Shown here in pieces: positions 17,253 to 25,870 of a stretch of 64,000 nt of DNA. Location: contig NZ_BMRN01000019.1 in the NCBI RefSeq assembly GCF_014648655.1, positions 1-64,000 on the forward strand, read 5' to 3'. Position numbers and translations under genes: made by a program. Position 1 is the first letter of the stretch. Each line of letters starts with the position of its first letter. The notes beneath the pieces were generated by a model. The model was not told the DNA's origin, made no database searches, and worked only from the letters and a program-made list of their open reading frames with translations. Origin of the DNA: Streptomyces atratus. GTDB taxonomy: Bacteria; Actinomycetota; Actinomycetes; Streptomycetales; Streptomycetaceae.

Positions 17253-18446
17253 TCAGGCCGAGCGCAGGGCGTCTGTCGGGGACACCCTGGCTGCGCGCAG
17301 TGCCGGGTAGATTCCGGCGAAGGCCGCCACCAGTACCGACACCAGCGGTCCGGCGAGGACCGTGTAGAGCGGGATGGAGGCGGGCCAGCCCTGTGCGAGG
17401 GCGTAGCCGTAGACCGCGAGGCCGCCCAGGAACAGCCCGCCGACTCCTCCGATGAGGCCCATCAGCACGGCCTCGATCAGGAACTGGACGGCGATCTGGC
17501 CGCCTCGGGCACCCAGCGCGCGGCGCAGCCCGACCTCGCCGCGGCGTTCCATCACTCCGACCACCATGGTATTGGCGATGCCGACGCCGCCCACGAGCAG
17601 GGCGACCGCGGCGAGGGCGAGGACGAGTCCGGTGAGGGAGTTCTTGGTCTCGGCCCGTGCCGTGTACAGGTCGGAGGGACGGCTGACGGCGACCGTGCTC
17701 GGGTTGGCGGGGTCGGCGGTGGCTCCGGCAACGGTCTGTACGTCAGGGACGCGTTCGGGGTGGGCCCTGAGGTAGACCATGGCGGCGGTGCCGTCCGCGC
17801 CCAGGTGGGCGGTGGCCTGGGGCCAGCCGACCAGGGCGGCGGTGCCGAGCTCGGGTGCGAGCTCGTTCGGGGCCAGGATTCCGGTGACGACGAACCACTG
17901 TCCGCCCAGCCAGACCCGTTCGCCGGGCGCGGTCACGCCGAGCCGGAGTGCGGCCTGGTCGCCGAGCACGGTCACCGGGAGGTTCTCGCTCGCCTTGTCC
18001 AGCCAGCGCCCGCTCTGCAGGGTGGCGTGCAGGACGTCGAGCAGGTTGAGCCGGGCGGCCAGCACGGTGAGGCTGCTGGTCTGCTGCGGCGGGACCAGGT
18101 CGTTGCGGTAGACCTGGGCTTTGGTGGCCCCGGTCGCGGTGACCTGTTGCACGGGGGCGATGTTGGCGAGCATCTTCTCGGCCGTGGGCGGCAGCGGCAC
18201 CGGCTTCTGGTCGGCGCCGTTGCCGGGGGCGACGGTGATCAGGTTGGAGCCGAGCCGGTCCAGGCGCTCCAGCAGGTGTGCCTGGTTGGAGGCGGAGATC
18301 CCGGTCACGGCGATGACGGCGGCGATGCCCAGGGAGATGCCGAGCGCGGACAGGGCGGAGCGCATCTTGCGGGTGCGTGGTCCGATCAGGCCGAGGCGCA
18401 GCATGTCCGTCGGGCGCAGCCGGGTGCGTCGCAGGGGTGACGTCAT
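17253..18446 (-). CDS. MacB-type ABC transporter permease
   Basis: 397 residues. An N-terminal helix (SALGISLGIAAVIAVTGIS) is followed by a large periplasmic domain of MacB_PCD type and three C-terminal helices of the FtsX domain (LVLALAAVALLVGGVGIANTMVVGVMERRGEVGLRRALGA). The last motif is highly characteristic. The ATG overlaps the ATPase stop (ATGA). With the ATPase and the membrane fusion protein it makes a tripartite-like exporter. Confidence 0.92.
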   Translation of the reverse strand: MTSPLRRTRLRPTDMLRLGLIGPRTRKMRSALSALGISLGIAAVIAVTGISASNQAHLLERLDRLGSNLITVAPGNGADQKPVPLPPTAEKMLANIAPVQQVTATGATKAQVYRNDLVPPQQTSSLTVLAARLNLLDVLHATLQSGRWLDKASENLPVTVLGDQAALRLGVTAPGERVWLGGQWFVVTGILAPNELAPELGTAALVGWPQATAHLGADGTAAMVYLRAHPERVPDVQTVAGATADPANPSTVAVSRPSDLYTARAETKNSLTGLVLALAAVALLVGGVGIANTMVVGVMERRGEVGLRRALGARGGQIAVQFLIEAVLMGLIGGVGGLFLGGLAVYGYALAQGWPASIPLYTVLAGPLVSVLVAAFAGIYPALRAARVSPTDALRSA

Positions 18447-19171
18447 CGGACAGCTCCTGCGGGGTGCGGGCCGCGTTCGTCGAAGTCGATGCGGCCGTCG
18501 TGGAGGGCGATTCGCCGGGGGAAGGAGGCGGCCAGCTCGCGGTCGTGGGTGATGACGACGACCGTGGTGCCGTTGGCGTTCAGGGTGCACAGCAGCTCGA
18601 CGACGGCGGCGCCGGAGACGCTGTCCAGGGCACCGGTGGGTTCGTCGGCGAGCAGCAGTGCGGGGCGGCCGACGAGGGCGCGGGCGATGGCGACGCGCTG
18701 CTTCTCGCCACCGGAGAGCTGGTCGGGGTGGTGGCGGAGTCGGTGTCCGAGGCCCACCTCGCTCAGGGCTTCGGCGGCTCTGGCGCGTCGGAGCGATGCG
18801 GGGACGCCGCTGTAGAGGAGGCCGGTGGCGACGTTCTCGACGGTGGTGAGCCCGGACAGCAGGAAGAACTGCTGGAAGACGAAGCCGATCCGGTGGGCGC
18901 GCAGGGCGGCCAGTTCGGGGTCGGAGAGCGCGGACAGGTCGCGTCCTTCGAAGTGCAGCTTCCCCGCGGTGGGCCGGTCGAGGGAGCCGAGCAGCGCGAG
19001 GAGGGTGGACTTGCCGGAGCCGGAGGGGCCGACTACGGCGAGGAGTTCTCCGGCTTCGATGGTGAGGTCGATGCCGTGCAGGATGCGTAGCGGCGGTGAT
19101 CCCGGGTACTCCTTGGTGATGCCGGAGAGTTCCAGCACGGTGGCTCTGCCGTGTGGCTGATCGAGCGTCAT
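18443..19171 (-). CDS. MacB/LolD-type ABC ATPase
   Basis: 242 residues. Walker A is GPSGSGKSTLL (about 47-57), the Q-loop is FVFQQFFLLSGLT, the signature is LSGGEKQRVAIARAL, Walker B is LLLADEPTGALD, and the switch region is VVVITHD. All are intact and of the LolD/MacB subgroup. It overlaps the fusion protein gene by four bases and the permease by four. It is the energy source of the exporter. Confidence 0.94.
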   Translation of the reverse strand: MTLDQPHGRATVLELSGITKEYPGSPPLRILHGIDLTIEAGELLAVVGPSGSGKSTLLALLGSLDRPTAGKLHFEGRDLSALSDPELAALRAHRIGFVFQQFFLLSGLTTVENVATGLLYSGVPASLRRARAAEALSEVGLGHRLRHHPDQLSGGEKQRVAIARALVGRPALLLADEPTGALDSVSGAAVVELLCTLNANGTTVVVITHDRELAASFPRRIALHDGRIDFDERGPHPAGAVR

Positions 19172-20304
19172 TTCGGGATCACCACCTGGTCGCCGGCCTG
19201 GACGTCCCCGGTGATCTGGGCCCTGGCGTCGGCGATCAGTCCCAGCTGGATCCTGACCAGCCGGGTGGTGGCGCCGCTGACGACCTGGACTCCGTAGCCG
19301 CCGCCGTCCAGGGCGAGCAGCGCGGTGACGGGGACGATGAGCGCGTCGCTGACGGTCTCGCCGACGACGGTGACCGTCACGGAGGAGGGCCCGGCCTGCT
19401 TGGCCTGCCGCTGGTGGTCCAGCGCGATGGTGACGGTGGTCTTGTCCGCGCCACCGGAGCCGTCCGAGCCGTTGTCCCCGCCGTTGCCGGAACCGCCGCG
19501 GACCAGCGAGCGAATGTGTCCGTTGATGGTGCTGCCGTTGGCCAGCTTGACCGTCACCCGGCCGTTGGGCTTGAACTGGGAGAGCTGGTTGTCGGCGGGC
19601 TGCGCGGTGGCGACCAGGTCGGTGCCGGTCACGGTCATGACCGCGGTGGCCCCGAGGGCCGAGCCGAGCTGTGCGCCGAGCTGCTGCACTCGCACGGCCG
19701 CCTGCGGCAACATGACGACGCTGCCGAGCGTGACCGTCCCCGTCTGCTTCTCACCGAGGGCCTTCTGCCAGCGCTTGACAGCGGTGACGGTGGCAGGGGT
19801 GAACTTCTGGTCGGCCGTCAGGCCGAGTCCGTCGGCGTAGCCGAGCTTGATCAGGTTGCGTTTGAGCTGTTCGACGTCGGGTCCGTCACTGACTTCGGGG
19901 CCGAGGTCGCGCCACATCGGCCGGTCCCCGGTGAGCAGTACCACGGGCCGTCCGTCGACCTCGTAGAACTTCGCTCCCGCCTTGACGACGGCGCCGACGG
20001 CGGGCAGGGCGGTGATGGTTCCGTGGCCGGAAGCGATGACGGGAGTCGGGGTGTTGTAGCTGAGCGCGCCGCCGACCTGGATGCCGGTGGACAGCGAGCC
20101 CTTCTGCACCGCGACGGTGCCGTGGCTGACGGACGGCTGCGCGGAGGCGGTGCCGCGGTGCTCCCAGGGGCGCATCGCGGCGAGCACACCCGAGCCGCCG
20201 AGCGTGGCGACCAGGACGAGCGCGACGACGACCTTACGGCGCTTCTTTCGCGCGGGGGCGGGCGAGGTGCCGCCGGGGGCGGTGGTCTCAACAGTGCGGC
20301 TCAT
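19168..20304 (-). CDS. Membrane fusion protein with peptidoglycan-binding domain
   Basis: 378 residues. A basic N terminus with one membrane helix (VVVALVLVATLGGSGVLAA) is followed by a HlyD-like beta domain (GTVAVQKGSLSTGIQVGGAL...). A peptidoglycan-binding_1 repeat is embedded (DGPDVEQLKRNLIKLGY...FTPATVTAVKRWQ), and a C-terminal beta-barrel/MacA-like part ends in AQITGDVQAGDQVVIPK. Such proteins are partners of MacB ABC transporters in actinobacteria, reaching into the cell wall. It starts two bases after the lipoprotein stop. The ATG at 20304 is preferred over the longer frame. Confidence 0.9.
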   Translation of the reverse strand: MSRTVETTAPGGTSPAPARKKRRKVVVALVLVATLGGSGVLAAMRPWEHRGTASAQPSVSHGTVAVQKGSLSTGIQVGGALSYNTPTPVIASGHGTITALPAVGAVVKAGAKFYEVDGRPVVLLTGDRPMWRDLGPEVSDGPDVEQLKRNLIKLGYADGLGLTADQKFTPATVTAVKRWQKALGEKQTGTVTLGSVVMLPQAAVRVQQLGAQLGSALGATAVMTVTGTDLVATAQPADNQLSQFKPNGRVTVKLANGSTINGHIRSLVRGGSGNGGDNGSDGSGGADKTTVTIALDHQRQAKQAGPSSVTVTVVGETVSDALIVPVTALLALDGGGYGVQVVSGATTRLVRIQLGLIADARAQITGDVQAGDQVVIPK

Positions 20305-20306
20305 GA

Positions 20307-20834
20307 TCACTGACCGATCGAGTAGCCGGGCATCGGGAGCTTGCCGCAGGCCGGCTGGATGGCCTCCCACGCGGCGGAGTCGAATGATTTCGCCGTGAAG
20401 TTGAGGATGCCCATCTTGGGGTCGGGGTCAGGGATGTCCGCGTAGCCGTTCTTCCGCGCGCACGCGACAAAGGCGCGCGCCTGTTCGACGGCCTTCTCGT
20501 TGCCCTTCTGCTGGGCCTGGTGGATGCCGGGGACCTTGGCGTCGCAGACCTTGCTCGCCGCGTCGAGGCCGTTGGCCGAGCCGGGACTGTCGACACCGGC
20601 GGCCGGGAAGGTGATGTCGCCGTCCTTGTCCTGCTCGACGCTGGTCTGCCCCTGCTTGTGCATGCAGTCCACCCAGGCCCGCCGGACCGCGTTGTCGTCC
20701 TGCGGCTTGCTCTTTTCCGCGCCGTCGCCCCCGGCCACGCTGGGCGCCGTGTCCTGTGAGGAGCAGCCGGTCATCACCAGCGCCGCCGTCACGGCGGTCG
20801 CCACCAGTACGGTCCGTACGGTCTTGGTACGCAT
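20307..20834 (-). CDS. Putative lipoprotein, exporter operon
   Basis: 175 residues. The signal peptide has a lipobox VMTGC (Cys near residue 25). The mature domain holds several cysteines (WVDCMHKQG, SKVCDAK, FVACARKNGYADIPDPDP, QPACGKLP), suggesting disulfides, and a motif repeated around each 'C-x-x-x-x-G' helix. The ATG at 20834 has GCAGGGAGAGCAGG upstream. It is the first gene of the four-gene MacB operon. It is probably a surface sensor or substrate-handling partner. The precise function is unknown. Confidence 0.85.
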   Translation of the reverse strand: MRTKTVRTVLVATAVTAALVMTGCSSQDTAPSVAGGDGAEKSKPQDDNAVRRAWVDCMHKQGQTSVEQDKDGDITFPAAGVDSPGSANGLDAASKVCDAKVPGIHQAQQKGNEKAVEQARAFVACARKNGYADIPDPDPKMGILNFTAKSFDSAAWEAIQPACGKLPMPGYSIGQ

Positions 20835-21005
20835 TTCCTGCTCTCCCTGCTGTACGTCGACATCGACCTCCGCCATTCCTACGGACCGACGAGTTACGCA
20901 CGGGTGAGTGTGTGCCTAACCGCTGGCTAACGCCTGCCGAGGCATCGTTGACCAGGGCCGGGCAGGACGGGGCAGAGTGCAGCGAGTGGAGTGGAGTGGA
21001 ACAGA
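20835..21005. promoter_or_regulatory. Divergent promoter region, exporter and two-component system
   Basis: 171 bases separate the exporter operon (minus) from the regulator/kinase pair (plus). Both promoters must lie here, and the response regulator is the obvious candidate to bind. I could not define -10/-35 boxes or an operator with confidence. Confidence 0.5.
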
Positions 21006-21662
21006 ATGCGAGTGCTGATCGTCGAGGACGAGGTGGACCTGGCCGCGATGCTCGCCGAGGGCCTGCGCGCCGAGGGCATGGTCTGCGAGGTCGCCCACGA
21101 CGGCGCCCGCGCGCTCGAAATGACGGCCGCCGCCGAGTACGACGTCCTGCTCCTGGACCGGAACCTGCCCAACCTGAGCGGGGACGCCGTCTGCCGGGCC
21201 CTGAACACAGCCGGCTACCCGGCCAGAATCCTGATGCTCACCGCCGCCGGTGCCCTCGCCGACCTGGTCGACGGCCTCGGTCAGGGCGCCGACGACTACC
21301 TGGCCAAACCCTTCTCGTACCTGGAGCTGATAGCCCGGCTGCGCGCGCTGGGCCGCCGCTCCCTTGCCGGCAGCAGTGCCACCGTGCTGAGCAGGCACGG
21401 CGTCAACCTGGACACCGTGCGCAGGGTCGCCGAACGCGACGGCCGGCCATTGAAGCTCACACCCAAGGAGCTCGGTGTGCTGGAACTGCTGCTGGCCGCG
21501 GACGGCGCCCCGGTCCCCACCGAGCAGCTGCGGGACAGCCTGTGGGACGCGGCGCTGGACCCGGCCACCACTGCCGTCCGGGTCACCGTGCACTCGCTGC
21601 GCCGCAAGCTCGGTGAACCGCCACTGATCACCAACGACCCCGGCTACGGGTACCGGCTGTGA
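21006..21662 (+). CDS. OmpR-family response regulator
   Basis: 218 residues. The receiver has E7-D8, the phosphorylation site D51 (LLLDRNLPNLSGD) and the conserved lysine in YLAKPFSYLEL. The C-terminal winged helix runs from about 125 to 215 (LTPKELGVLELLLAADG, then TTAVRVTVHSLRRKLG). The ATG at 21006 follows a purine-rich stretch. It overlaps the kinase start (GTGA). It is divergent from the MacB-type exporter and probably regulates it. Confidence 0.93.
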   Translation: MRVLIVEDEVDLAAMLAEGLRAEGMVCEVAHDGARALEMTAAAEYDVLLLDRNLPNLSGDAVCRALNTAGYPARILMLTAAGALADLVDGLGQGADDYLAKPFSYLELIARLRALGRRSLAGSSATVLSRHGVNLDTVRRVAERDGRPLKLTPKELGVLELLLAADGAPVPTEQLRDSLWDAALDPATTAVRVTVHSLRRKLGEPPLITNDPGYGYRL

Positions 21663-22879
21663 GCCGCGCCCGGACCGGTCGCCGCCTCTCGCTGCACGGG
21701 CTGCCCCTGCGCGGCCGACTGACCCTGATGACCACGGCGGTCTTCGCAGTCCTCGGCTGCGGGCTGCTCCTGCTGAACTGGCTGAGCGCCCGTCAACTCC
21801 TGGAGGACAACCGCCACCTCGTCGAGCCCGCGAGTGTGGTGGACCCCGCCCGGACGGAGTCGAGCCCCACCGCCACGCCGCAAGGCTCCTCCGTGGCCGC
21901 CGTGCTCACCAGTCCCGCCCAGGACTTCGAGGACTTTCAGCACACCGTCCTCAGCGATCTGCTGCTGCGCTCTCTGCTGCTGCTCGCCGTCTTCACCGTA
22001 CTCGCCGGGTTGCTCGCCTGGTGGGGCAGCAGCCGCTCACTGCACCGCCTCAGCCAGGTCACCGCGGCGGCCCGGCGGATCAGTACCGGCAGCACCCTGG
22101 ACGAACGGCTCGGCCTGACGGGCCCGCGCGACGAGGTCCGCGAACTCGGCAACACCTTCGACGCCATGCTCGACCGCCTGGACCGCAGCTTCACCGCCCA
22201 GCGCCGCTTCACCTCCCACGCCTCGCACGAACTGCGCACCCCGCTCACCCTCCAGCGCACCGCCCTGGAGATCCCACTCGCCCAAGGCCGGGTCCCGGCC
22301 GACCTGAGACCCGCCGTCCAGCGTGCGCTGGACGCCAACGCGCGCAGTGAACGGCTGATCGCGGCACTGCTGACACTGGCACGTGGCGAGAGCGGGCAGC
22401 TGACGCCGCATCCGGCCGACCTCGAGGACGCCGCCAGGGACGCCTTGGCGGACCTGGCCGACGAGGCCCGGACGGCGGGCATCCGGATCACCGCCGATCC
22501 AACGCCCGCCCCGGTCGCGGGCGACCCCTCGCTGCTGCGGCAGATCGCACTGAACCTGCTGGCCAACGCGGTGCGGCACAACCATCGTGACGGTGCGGCG
22601 ACCTTGACCACCGGCACCGTCGGAGGCCTTGCCTTCATCGAGGTCGGCAACACCGGCCCGGTGCTGGACCCTGACGAACTCCCCGCCCTCTTCGAACCGT
22701 TCCAGCGCGGTCGGGAACACCGCAGCGACGGTTCCGGGCTGGGACTGGCCGTGGTCCGGGCGATCACCCTGACCCACCACGGCGAGCTCACCGCCACCCC
22801 TCGGCCCGGCGGCGGCCTCACCGTCCGTGTCGAACTGCCCACCGCACCTGGAACAGGCCCCCCGGGGCCGGGCACCTGA
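21659..22879 (+). CDS. Sensor histidine kinase (HAMP/HisKA)
   Basis: 406 residues. Two membrane helices (about 20-45 and 97-122) flank an extracytoplasmic sensor of about 50 residues. A HAMP domain, HisKA with the phospho-accepting H in HASHELRTPLTLQR, the N-box ALNLLANAVRHNH, the D-box region and the G-box GSGLGLAVVRA follow. The GTG start overlaps the regulator stop. It is the cognate partner of the preceding regulator and probably senses a compound exported by the neighbouring pump. Confidence 0.93.
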   Translation: MSRARTGRRLSLHGLPLRGRLTLMTTAVFAVLGCGLLLLNWLSARQLLEDNRHLVEPASVVDPARTESSPTATPQGSSVAAVLTSPAQDFEDFQHTVLSDLLLRSLLLLAVFTVLAGLLAWWGSSRSLHRLSQVTAAARRISTGSTLDERLGLTGPRDEVRELGNTFDAMLDRLDRSFTAQRRFTSHASHELRTPLTLQRTALEIPLAQGRVPADLRPAVQRALDANARSERLIAALLTLARGESGQLTPHPADLEDAARDALADLADEARTAGIRITADPTPAPVAGDPSLLRQIALNLLANAVRHNHRDGAATLTTGTVGGLAFIEVGNTGPVLDPDELPALFEPFQRGREHRSDGSGLGLAVVRAITLTHHGELTATPRPGGGLTVRVELPTAPGTGPPGPGT

Positions 22880-22949
22880 GAGTTTGACGCTCCGGAATCA
22901 GGACGGTGGCGGGATTCGCGGCGCGGATCCAGGTGAGGCCGGTGGGATG

Positions 22950-23156
22950 TCAGCCATGGGTGCGCCTCTCCTTGAGGGTGCGTACGAGGGCGGCCCAGGC
23001 GGCGGGTGTGGTGCGGAGTATCGCTCCGGTGGGGTCGCCGGACTCGGTGAGGCAGACCGTGCCGGGGGCGAGGGTGGCTACGTTCACGCAGGCTTCGCCC
23101 TGCGCGCAGTAGGAGGACTTCTGCCAACTGGAGGAACCGGCTGGGACGTCAGCCAT
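22950..23156 (-). CDS. DUF397 protein (copy 2)
   Basis: 68 residues with the DUF397 layout: SSYCAQGEACVNVA, the strand TVCLTESGDPTGAIL, and the C-terminal helix TPAAWAALVRTLKE. In streptomycetes these small proteins pair with WhiJ-like XRE regulators and can counteract their DNA binding. It overlaps the other copy by eight bases and is nearly identical to it over the last 45 residues. Confidence 0.88.
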   Translation of the reverse strand: MADVPAGSSSWQKSSYCAQGEACVNVATLAPGTVCLTESGDPTGAILRTTPAAWAALVRTLKERRTHG

Positions 23157-23355
23157 CGGGGTGGTTCTCCTTGAGGGTGCGTACGAGGGCTGCCCAGGCG
23201 GCGGGTGTGGTGCGGAGTATCGCTCCGGTGGGGTCGCCGCTCTCGGTGAGGCAGACCGTGCCGGGGGCGGGGGCGGCTATGTGTACGCAGGACTCGCCCT
23301 CGCCGCAGTACGAGGACTTCTGCCACATGTGATTCGGCAACTCGGATCCCTTCAC
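23149..23355 (-). CDS. DUF397 protein (copy 1)
   Basis: 68 residues. It has the same motifs as its downstream copy (SSYCGEGESCVHIA, TVCLTESGDPTGAIL, TPAAWAALVRTLKE) but a different first ten residues. The ATG overlaps the XRE regulator stop (ATGA), so it is translated with that regulator. The tandem pair arose by local duplication. Confidence 0.9.
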   Translation of the reverse strand: MKGSELPNHMWQKSSYCGEGESCVHIAAPAPGTVCLTESGDPTGAILRTTPAAWAALVRTLKENHPDG

Positions 23356-24203
23356 AGGTTCTGGGTGATGGCGTGTATCAGGTTGCGCGACTCGGCAACG
23401 TCCAAGGCGAGGGACTCCAGTCGGGCCAAGACTTGGCGGTATTTGCGGAGTTGGGCGTCGGCGTCCAGGAGCACGATGCCGTGTGCCTGATCCAGCTGAA
23501 CGGTGTCCAGCTGCGGCACGGAGCCGTGGACGTAGTAAATGGGCTGGCCTGCTCCTGGGTAACCACCTGCCTTGAACGGGATCACTCGAATCGTGACGCG
23601 CTCACGCTCGCTCGTGGTCAGCAGGTGGACCAACTGCTGCTTTGCCACGGCTGGTCCGCCGAATCCCATGTGTAGGGCGGCTTCGTGGATGACCGCACTG
23701 TAAGGGGTCGGGTTGTTCCGGAAGATGACGCTCTGACGTTTGATGCGGAAAGACAGGCGGTGCTCGATCTCCGGAGGCGGAAGGGCGGGAACGACCTGGC
23801 GGAAGACCTCGCGCGCGTGGTCCGTGGTCTGGAGCAGGCCGGGCAGTCCGGCTGTATGTGAGGTGCGCAGCGCGGTCCCGTGATGCTCCAGTTCCGCCAA
23901 GTCCAGCAGGCCGGTGGAGAGTATCTCGCGATACTCCTCCCACCAGCCGCGCTTGCGGTCGCCGGTCATGGCGGCCAGAGCGTTGACCAATTCGTGGTCC
24001 GAGCAGTCGTAGTGGCAGGACAGTGTGCGCACCCGCTCAGCGCTGACGCCATACCGGCCGGCTTCGATATTGCTGATGCGAGCCTGGTTGCCGCCGAGGA
24101 GCTTGGCGGCCTCGGTTGCGGTGATTCCGGCACGCTCGCGCAACTTTCGGAGTTCTGCTCCCAGCCGCTGGCGGCGGGCTGTCGGTGCGGTGCTGGATGA
24201 CAT
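23352..24203 (-). CDS. XRE-family regulator, WhiJ-like (DUF5753)
   Basis: 283 residues. The N-terminal helix-turn-helix spans about 12-65 (LRERAGITATEAAKLLGGNQARISNIEAGRYGVSAERV), followed by the long C-terminal DUF5753 region with YREILSTGLLDLAELEHHG and PGLLQTTDHAREVF. This is the WhiJ/AbaA-associated type. The ATG at 24203 has GGGGAGCGAG upstream. It is co-transcribed with two DUF397 proteins and divergent from an ATP-binding protein, a classic Streptomyces cassette linked to development and antibiotic control. Confidence 0.93.
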   Translation of the reverse strand: MSSSTAPTARRQRLGAELRKLRERAGITATEAAKLLGGNQARISNIEAGRYGVSAERVRTLSCHYDCSDHELVNALAAMTGDRKRGWWEEYREILSTGLLDLAELEHHGTALRTSHTAGLPGLLQTTDHAREVFRQVVPALPPPEIEHRLSFRIKRQSVIFRNNPTPYSAVIHEAALHMGFGGPAVAKQQLVHLLTTSERERVTIRVIPFKAGGYPGAGQPIYYVHGSVPQLDTVQLDQAHGIVLLDADAQLRKYRQVLARLESLALDVAESRNLIHAITQNL

Positions 24204-24263
24204 CACTCGCTCCCCGGCTTGGTCACCCACACGAGGGTATCTGTCATGTAATTCATGAACTTC

Positions 24264-24279
24264 ATGGAATGCATTCCAT
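24264..24279. promoter_or_regulatory. 16-bp perfect palindrome, candidate XRE operator
   Basis: ATGGAATGCATTCCAT is a perfect palindrome in an AT-rich patch 61 bases upstream of the XRE start. It is flanked by partial copies (AATTCATGAA, TTCATGG). It lies in the shared divergent region, so it could control both the regulator and the ATP-binding protein. Binding is inferred. Confidence 0.5.
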
Positions 24280-24399
24280 TTTGCGCTTTAGTCTGTGACT
24301 CAGGCCACCCGCTCGGAAGTACCCCGCTCGACGGAGCGGCCTCGTCACCGGGTAACCGGAAACCCATGATTCAACTTCCCTCCGTGAACGGAGACTTCC

Positions 24400-24882
24400 A
24401 TGGTCAGTGCCACGGTATCCCCGCCCTGGACGTACACCCTCCAACTCCCGCAGGATCCCCGCGCCCCCGGCGTGGCCCGCGCCACCCTCCGCACCATCCT
24501 GCGCGTACACGGCATGCGCGAACTCACCGAGACCGCTGAACTGCTGGCGAGCGAGCTGGTCACCAACGCCTACCTGCACTCCTCGGGGGCGTATTCCCTG
24601 CGCCTGCGCGATGCCGGGCGCAGTCGTATCCGGCTGAGCGTCTGGGACACCAACCCGCACATCCCCGCCCCCTTCCGGTGGACCGCCGAGGCCCCGGCGG
24701 AGCTCGCCGAACGAGGGCGGGGGCTCTATCTCGTCACCCTCTACGCGGAGAGCTGGGGCGCGTACCCCATGCGCGGTGGGCTGCCGGGGCAGGGCGGGAA
24801 GCTGCTCTGGGTGGAGTGCGCGGCCAAGGGGGAGGACGAGGGGGAGCGCGGGCCGGGCGACAGATGTACGGGACGGGCATAG
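24400..24882 (+). CDS. ATP-binding protein, RsbW-like HATPase
   Basis: 160 residues. The HATPase_c_2 motifs are ELLASELVTNAYLHS (N-box), VWDTNPHIP (D/G1 box) and AERGRGLYLVTLYAESWG (G2 box). This small anti-sigma-like class is found next to XRE/DUF397 genes in Streptomyces. It probably acts as a regulatory kinase or binding partner. The start ATG follows GGAGACTTCC. Confidence 0.88.
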   Translation: MVSATVSPPWTYTLQLPQDPRAPGVARATLRTILRVHGMRELTETAELLASELVTNAYLHSSGAYSLRLRDAGRSRIRLSVWDTNPHIPAPFRWTAEAPAELAERGRGLYLVTLYAESWGAYPMRGGLPGQGGKLLWVECAAKGEDEGERGPGDRCTGRA

Positions 24883-24891
24883 CCTCGTTGC

Positions 24892-25257
24892 ATGGTGCGG
24901 AGCGAGGCGAAGGACGTGGCCGGGTATCTGGCCGAGGTGCCCGAGGAGCGCAGGGACGCCCTGACGAGGCTGCGGGAGTTGTGCCGGGCGGAGCTGGCCG
25001 GGTTCGACGAGGTCATGGCGTACGGGATGCCCGCGTACGAGCGGGACGGCACTGCGGAGATCGCGTTCGCCTCGCAGAAGCAGTACATCTCCTTCTACCT
25101 GATGCGCAGCGACGTGCGAGAGGCCTTCGCGGAGCGCCTGGCCGGGCAGGACATGGGGAAAGGCTGCCTGCGCTTCCGTAAGACGGCGGCGATCGACTAC
25201 GACCTGGTGCGGGATCTGCTCCGGGCGACGGCGGCGGAGCCGGGCGCGGTCTGCTGA
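24892..25257 (+). CDS. DUF1801 (YdhG-like) protein
   Basis: 121 residues matching the DUF1801 pattern: VAGYLAEVPEERRDALTRLRELC, then FDEVMAYGMPAYERDG, then QKQYISFYLM and GKGCLRFRKTAAIDYDLVRDLL. The family includes small proteins linked to iron and other uncharacterised roles. It follows the ATP-binding protein by nine bases and may be co-transcribed. The function is unknown. Confidence 0.85.
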   Translation: MVRSEAKDVAGYLAEVPEERRDALTRLRELCRAELAGFDEVMAYGMPAYERDGTAEIAFASQKQYISFYLMRSDVREAFAERLAGQDMGKGCLRFRKTAAIDYDLVRDLLRATAAEPGAVC

Positions 25258-25870
25258 GCGGGTGCGCCATCACGCCCTTGACCGACGGAAATTCAATGGC
25301 GGTGCGTCGCGCGATCGCGTAGGAAGGTGCCATGAGTACCTCTACATCCTGAAGCGTAAGAACCTCACGCCCAAGCAGTACGACGCGCTCGTCGAACCGT
25401 TCGTTGGCCTCGGCGTGGAGATCCCGCCCCACCCGACTGGGAATCCGGCGCCTGAGACCACCGGCCGCGCCACCTGCGATCCGTCACCGACGGCAACCGC
25501 GAGGCCGACGGCTCCGGTCCCCACCACCGCCACGTCCGCCGGCTCACGCATGGCCCCCGTTCACGGATCCTCGCCTCTGCGTGGCCCATGTCGTCATCTG
25601 CTCATGATGGCGGGGGCGACTGAGGGCGGTCGCGGGCTCGGAGGGCAGCGTTGTGGCTTGCTCCACCGTGGGGCCGGAGGGGATACCGGCGACACGCGAT
25701 CCGCGAGGTGACGGAATGTACGTCACGGTCAACGGATCGGCGGCCGACGCGAGTTGGGCGACGCTCTCGCCGCGGCTCGTGTGGTCAGGGTAAATCGGTT
25801 GCTCGCAGGCGGACTGGTGTCGATCATCATTACCGATGACGGGTGAGTTTTCTTCTGTGAGGGGTCTGCG
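25258..25870. other. Gene-poor region, possible decayed coding sequence
   Basis: About 613 bases without a convincing gene. Plus-strand residues around 25345-25430 read like a real protein fragment (ILKRKNLTPKQYDALVEPF) but lack a sensible start and drift into low complexity. A minus-strand frame at 25544-25981 runs into the next gene and matches no family I know. The stretch may hold remnants of a lost gene and the promoter of the following hydrolase. Confidence 0.4.

Noticed and set aside
22916..23355. Spaced repeats near the DUF397 genes resembling a repeat array
   Set aside because: There are only two copies and they are coding. It is a gene duplication, not a CRISPR array. No CRISPR-like array was seen in the window.
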